Shown here: positions 62,818 through 64,000 of the stretch, piece after piece
How positions within the stretch are numbered: position 1 is the first letter of the stretch
How the letters are laid out: each line of letters begins with the position of its first letter
Source: Aquitalea magnusonii
GTDB lineage: Bacteria > Pseudomonadota > Gammaproteobacteria > Burkholderiales > Chromobacteriaceae
Reading direction: 5' to 3'
Length of the DNA: 64,000 nt
Assembly: GCF_002217795.2 (NCBI RefSeq)
Contig: NZ_AP018823.1
Span: forward strand, 3,782,001 to 3,846,000
Notes under the pieces: generated by a model
The model's database searches: none
What the model was told of the DNA's origin: nothing
What the model saw: the letters and a program-made list of their open reading frames with translations, nothing else
Position numbers and translations under genes: made by a program

Positions 62818-63503
62818 GGCAATAGCCGCCATGACAGCCGCTGCCACTGGCGGCCCTGACTGCCCTCTGGCCGCAGCAGGACATGGCTTTGCAGCGTGGC
62901 CACGCTGCCGGCCTGCCTTCCCCAGCCGCGCGCGCTCACCCGGAATAACAGCCCGCTGCCATCAGGGGTGGGATAACGCGGGTCAAGCAACTCGATCAGA
63001 TAGTGCGGATCGGCCCAATACCATGGCCCAGGTGCCACGCCAGGGCAGTAGTTGCCACTGGATACCGGCTGTAATGGCACGCGCCGGGCTGCGCCACAGG
63101 GATGCAGCAGTGCAAGGCCGCTAGCATCACGCTGTTGCCACGGCACAGGATACGCCTGCCCAGCCAGGGCGGCAGACAGACACAGGCCCTGCTGCCAGGG
63201 CGGAGGATTGCGCGGCTGGCGGCAAGTCAGGGTAAAGGGAGAAGTCGGCCCGCGCAGTTCCACCGCTGGCATTGCACCCAGCCCTGCCAACTGCGGCAGG
63301 CTTGGCAAGGCGGCCTCCCCCTCTTGCAAGGCGGTTTCCGCCAAGCGGAAAGCCAGTTGTGCATCATCCAGATTGCTGCCTATGCGCTGCTCATTCCGCA
63401 ATAAGCGACCAACACCGAGCACGACGACGGTAAGCAGCATCAGCCATAGCAGTGCGCTCAATAGCACCACGCCACGTGCAGCGGCATTCAGTTGGCTCAA
63501 CAT
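62814..63503 (-). CDS. PilX-like pilus assembly protein
   Basis: A minor pilus assembly protein of 229 residues. The N-terminal segment RGVVLLSALLWLMLLTVVVL is the PilX-type membrane anchor without the classic pilin cleavage site. It has QRIGSNLDDAQLAFRLAETA downstream, the helix typical of PilX. Cysteines are in LTCRQP, QQGLCLS, HPCGA and NYCPG. The ATG at 63503 overlaps the pilW-like stop by 7 bases. It belongs with the minor pilins that prime type IV pilus assembly. Confidence 0.83.
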   Translation of the reverse strand: MLSQLNAAARGVVLLSALLWLMLLTVVVLGVGRLLRNEQRIGSNLDDAQLAFRLAETALQEGEAALPSLPQLAGLGAMPAVELRGPTSPFTLTCRQPRNPPPWQQGLCLSAALAGQAYPVPWQQRDASGLALLHPCGAARRVPLQPVSSGNYCPGVAPGPWYWADPHYLIELLDPRYPTPDGSGLLFRVSARGWGRQAGSVATLQSHVLLRPEGSQGRQWQRLSWRLLP

Positions 63504-64000
63504 GCTGTCCCCATGCGGCTGGCCAGTTGCATCTCGTATGCCGGCAAGATGCCGTCCTGCATCACCAGCCTTACCGTCCACCACCAGCGCTGCTGCCCGA
63601 AGGCACAGTCAGTGGCTGGCCTCGCCTGCACCGTCAGGCTGGCAATGCCATCGCTCAGGCGCTGTGCTGCCTGATCGTCCAACTGCCACCACAGGCTGCC
63701 GGGCGCTTGCCAGTAATAGCGCAACTGCCGCAGGGGCTGCAGTTCCAGCGACAACAGGTGGTGGCGTTTCAGGCTTTGCCACACCGGGTGATGTGGCTGC
63801 AGGCGCAGCCATACCGTTTCGCCCTCGGTTTCCAGCCAGGCCTGCTCCCCCAGCACCAGCCGGTCGATATGGTGGCAACTGCTCAGCAGCAACATCTGTC
63901 CCGGCTCCCATGGCGGAGGCGCTTGCAGCAGGCGCAGAGCGGGCCGGCCCTGCTCTGCACCAACAGGTAGGACCGCCACACCCGCGTCGGCATAGCGCAG
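63497..64000 (-). CDS. PilW-like minor pilin, C-terminal part (runs off the window)
   Basis: The 3' part of a gene that enters at position 64000; 167 codons are visible, beginning LRYADAGVAVLP. The segment LRYADAG, the WLETEGETVWLRLQPHHPVW stretch and the C-terminal LSDGIASLTVQARPATDCAF followed by MQDGILPAYEMQLASRMG resemble the end of PilW-type proteins. The order pilW-pilX-pilE and the 7-base overlap with the pilX-like gene support this. An internal GTG at 63979 is not the start. Confidence 0.8.
   Translation of the reverse strand: MRYADAGVAVLPVGAEQGRPALRLLQAPPPWEPGQMLLLSSCHHIDRLVLGEQAWLETEGETVWLRLQPHHPVWQSLKRHHLLSLELQPLRQLRYYWQAPGSLWWQLDDQAAQRLSDGIASLTVQARPATDCAFGQQRWWWTVRLVMQDGILPAYEMQLASRMGTAC

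Overview
The window looks like chromosome of a GC-rich betaproteobacterium of the order Neisseriales, most like the Chromobacteriaceae (Chromobacterium, Aquitalea, Vogesella). The basis is protein style and gene content: a permease-less EIIA-HPr-EI phosphotransferase set, a metX-metW operon, an FtrABCD iron operon, type IV minor pilins and core-LPS heptosyltransferases. No tRNA, rRNA, CRISPR array, complete insertion sequence or prophage was seen. The genus is an inference.

Layout. 1-6.6 kb (minus): LPS core operon with a WaaG-like GT4, WaaQ, two more GT9 enzymes, an O-antigen ligase and the 5' part of msbA. 6.6-10.6 kb (minus): cysG, then EIIA(Man)-ptsH-ptsI, closed by a terminator. 10.7-18.7 kb: a PAS-GAF-GGDEF diguanylate cyclase, a DUF3025 protein, YihY, a WrbA-like flavodoxin, an asparagine synthase and an AraC regulator divergent from fsr. 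20-25 kb: a MliC-like inhibitor with ampG, metX-metW with a structured leader and a hairpin RNA candidate, and yhcC. 25-26.7 kb: msrPQ.

26.7-35.7 kb: a catabolic operon (acyl-CoA dehydrogenase, family III CoA-transferase, MFS carrier, PaaF-, PaaH- and PaaJ-like enzymes) divergent from a LysR regulator. It has the full beta-oxidation set for a C6 dicarboxylate such as adipate but none of the phenylacetate genes paaABCDE/K/Z. 35.8-46.9 kb: ybaK, ftrABCD with Fur-box-like sequence, a Bcr/CflA pump, arsC, and a MarR-controlled EmrAB-type tripartite pump in which the same operator-like palindrome precedes both the regulator and the pump operon.

47-62.1 kb: a lower-GC sugar island. It carries dgoK, an AraFGH-like importer, a lactonase, an SDR sugar dehydrogenase, dgoA and dgoD, and on the other strand an aldose epimerase, a zinc alcohol dehydrogenase and a second complete sugar ABC importer. 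Together these make an oxidative De Ley-Doudoroff route for D-galactose: import, mutarotation, oxidation at C1, lactone hydrolysis, dehydration, phosphorylation, aldol cleavage. Two genes of the island, a LysR regulator and dgoA, are each out of frame at a run of G/C bases. 62.3-64 kb (minus): minor pilin genes, with the last (pilW-like) running off the window.
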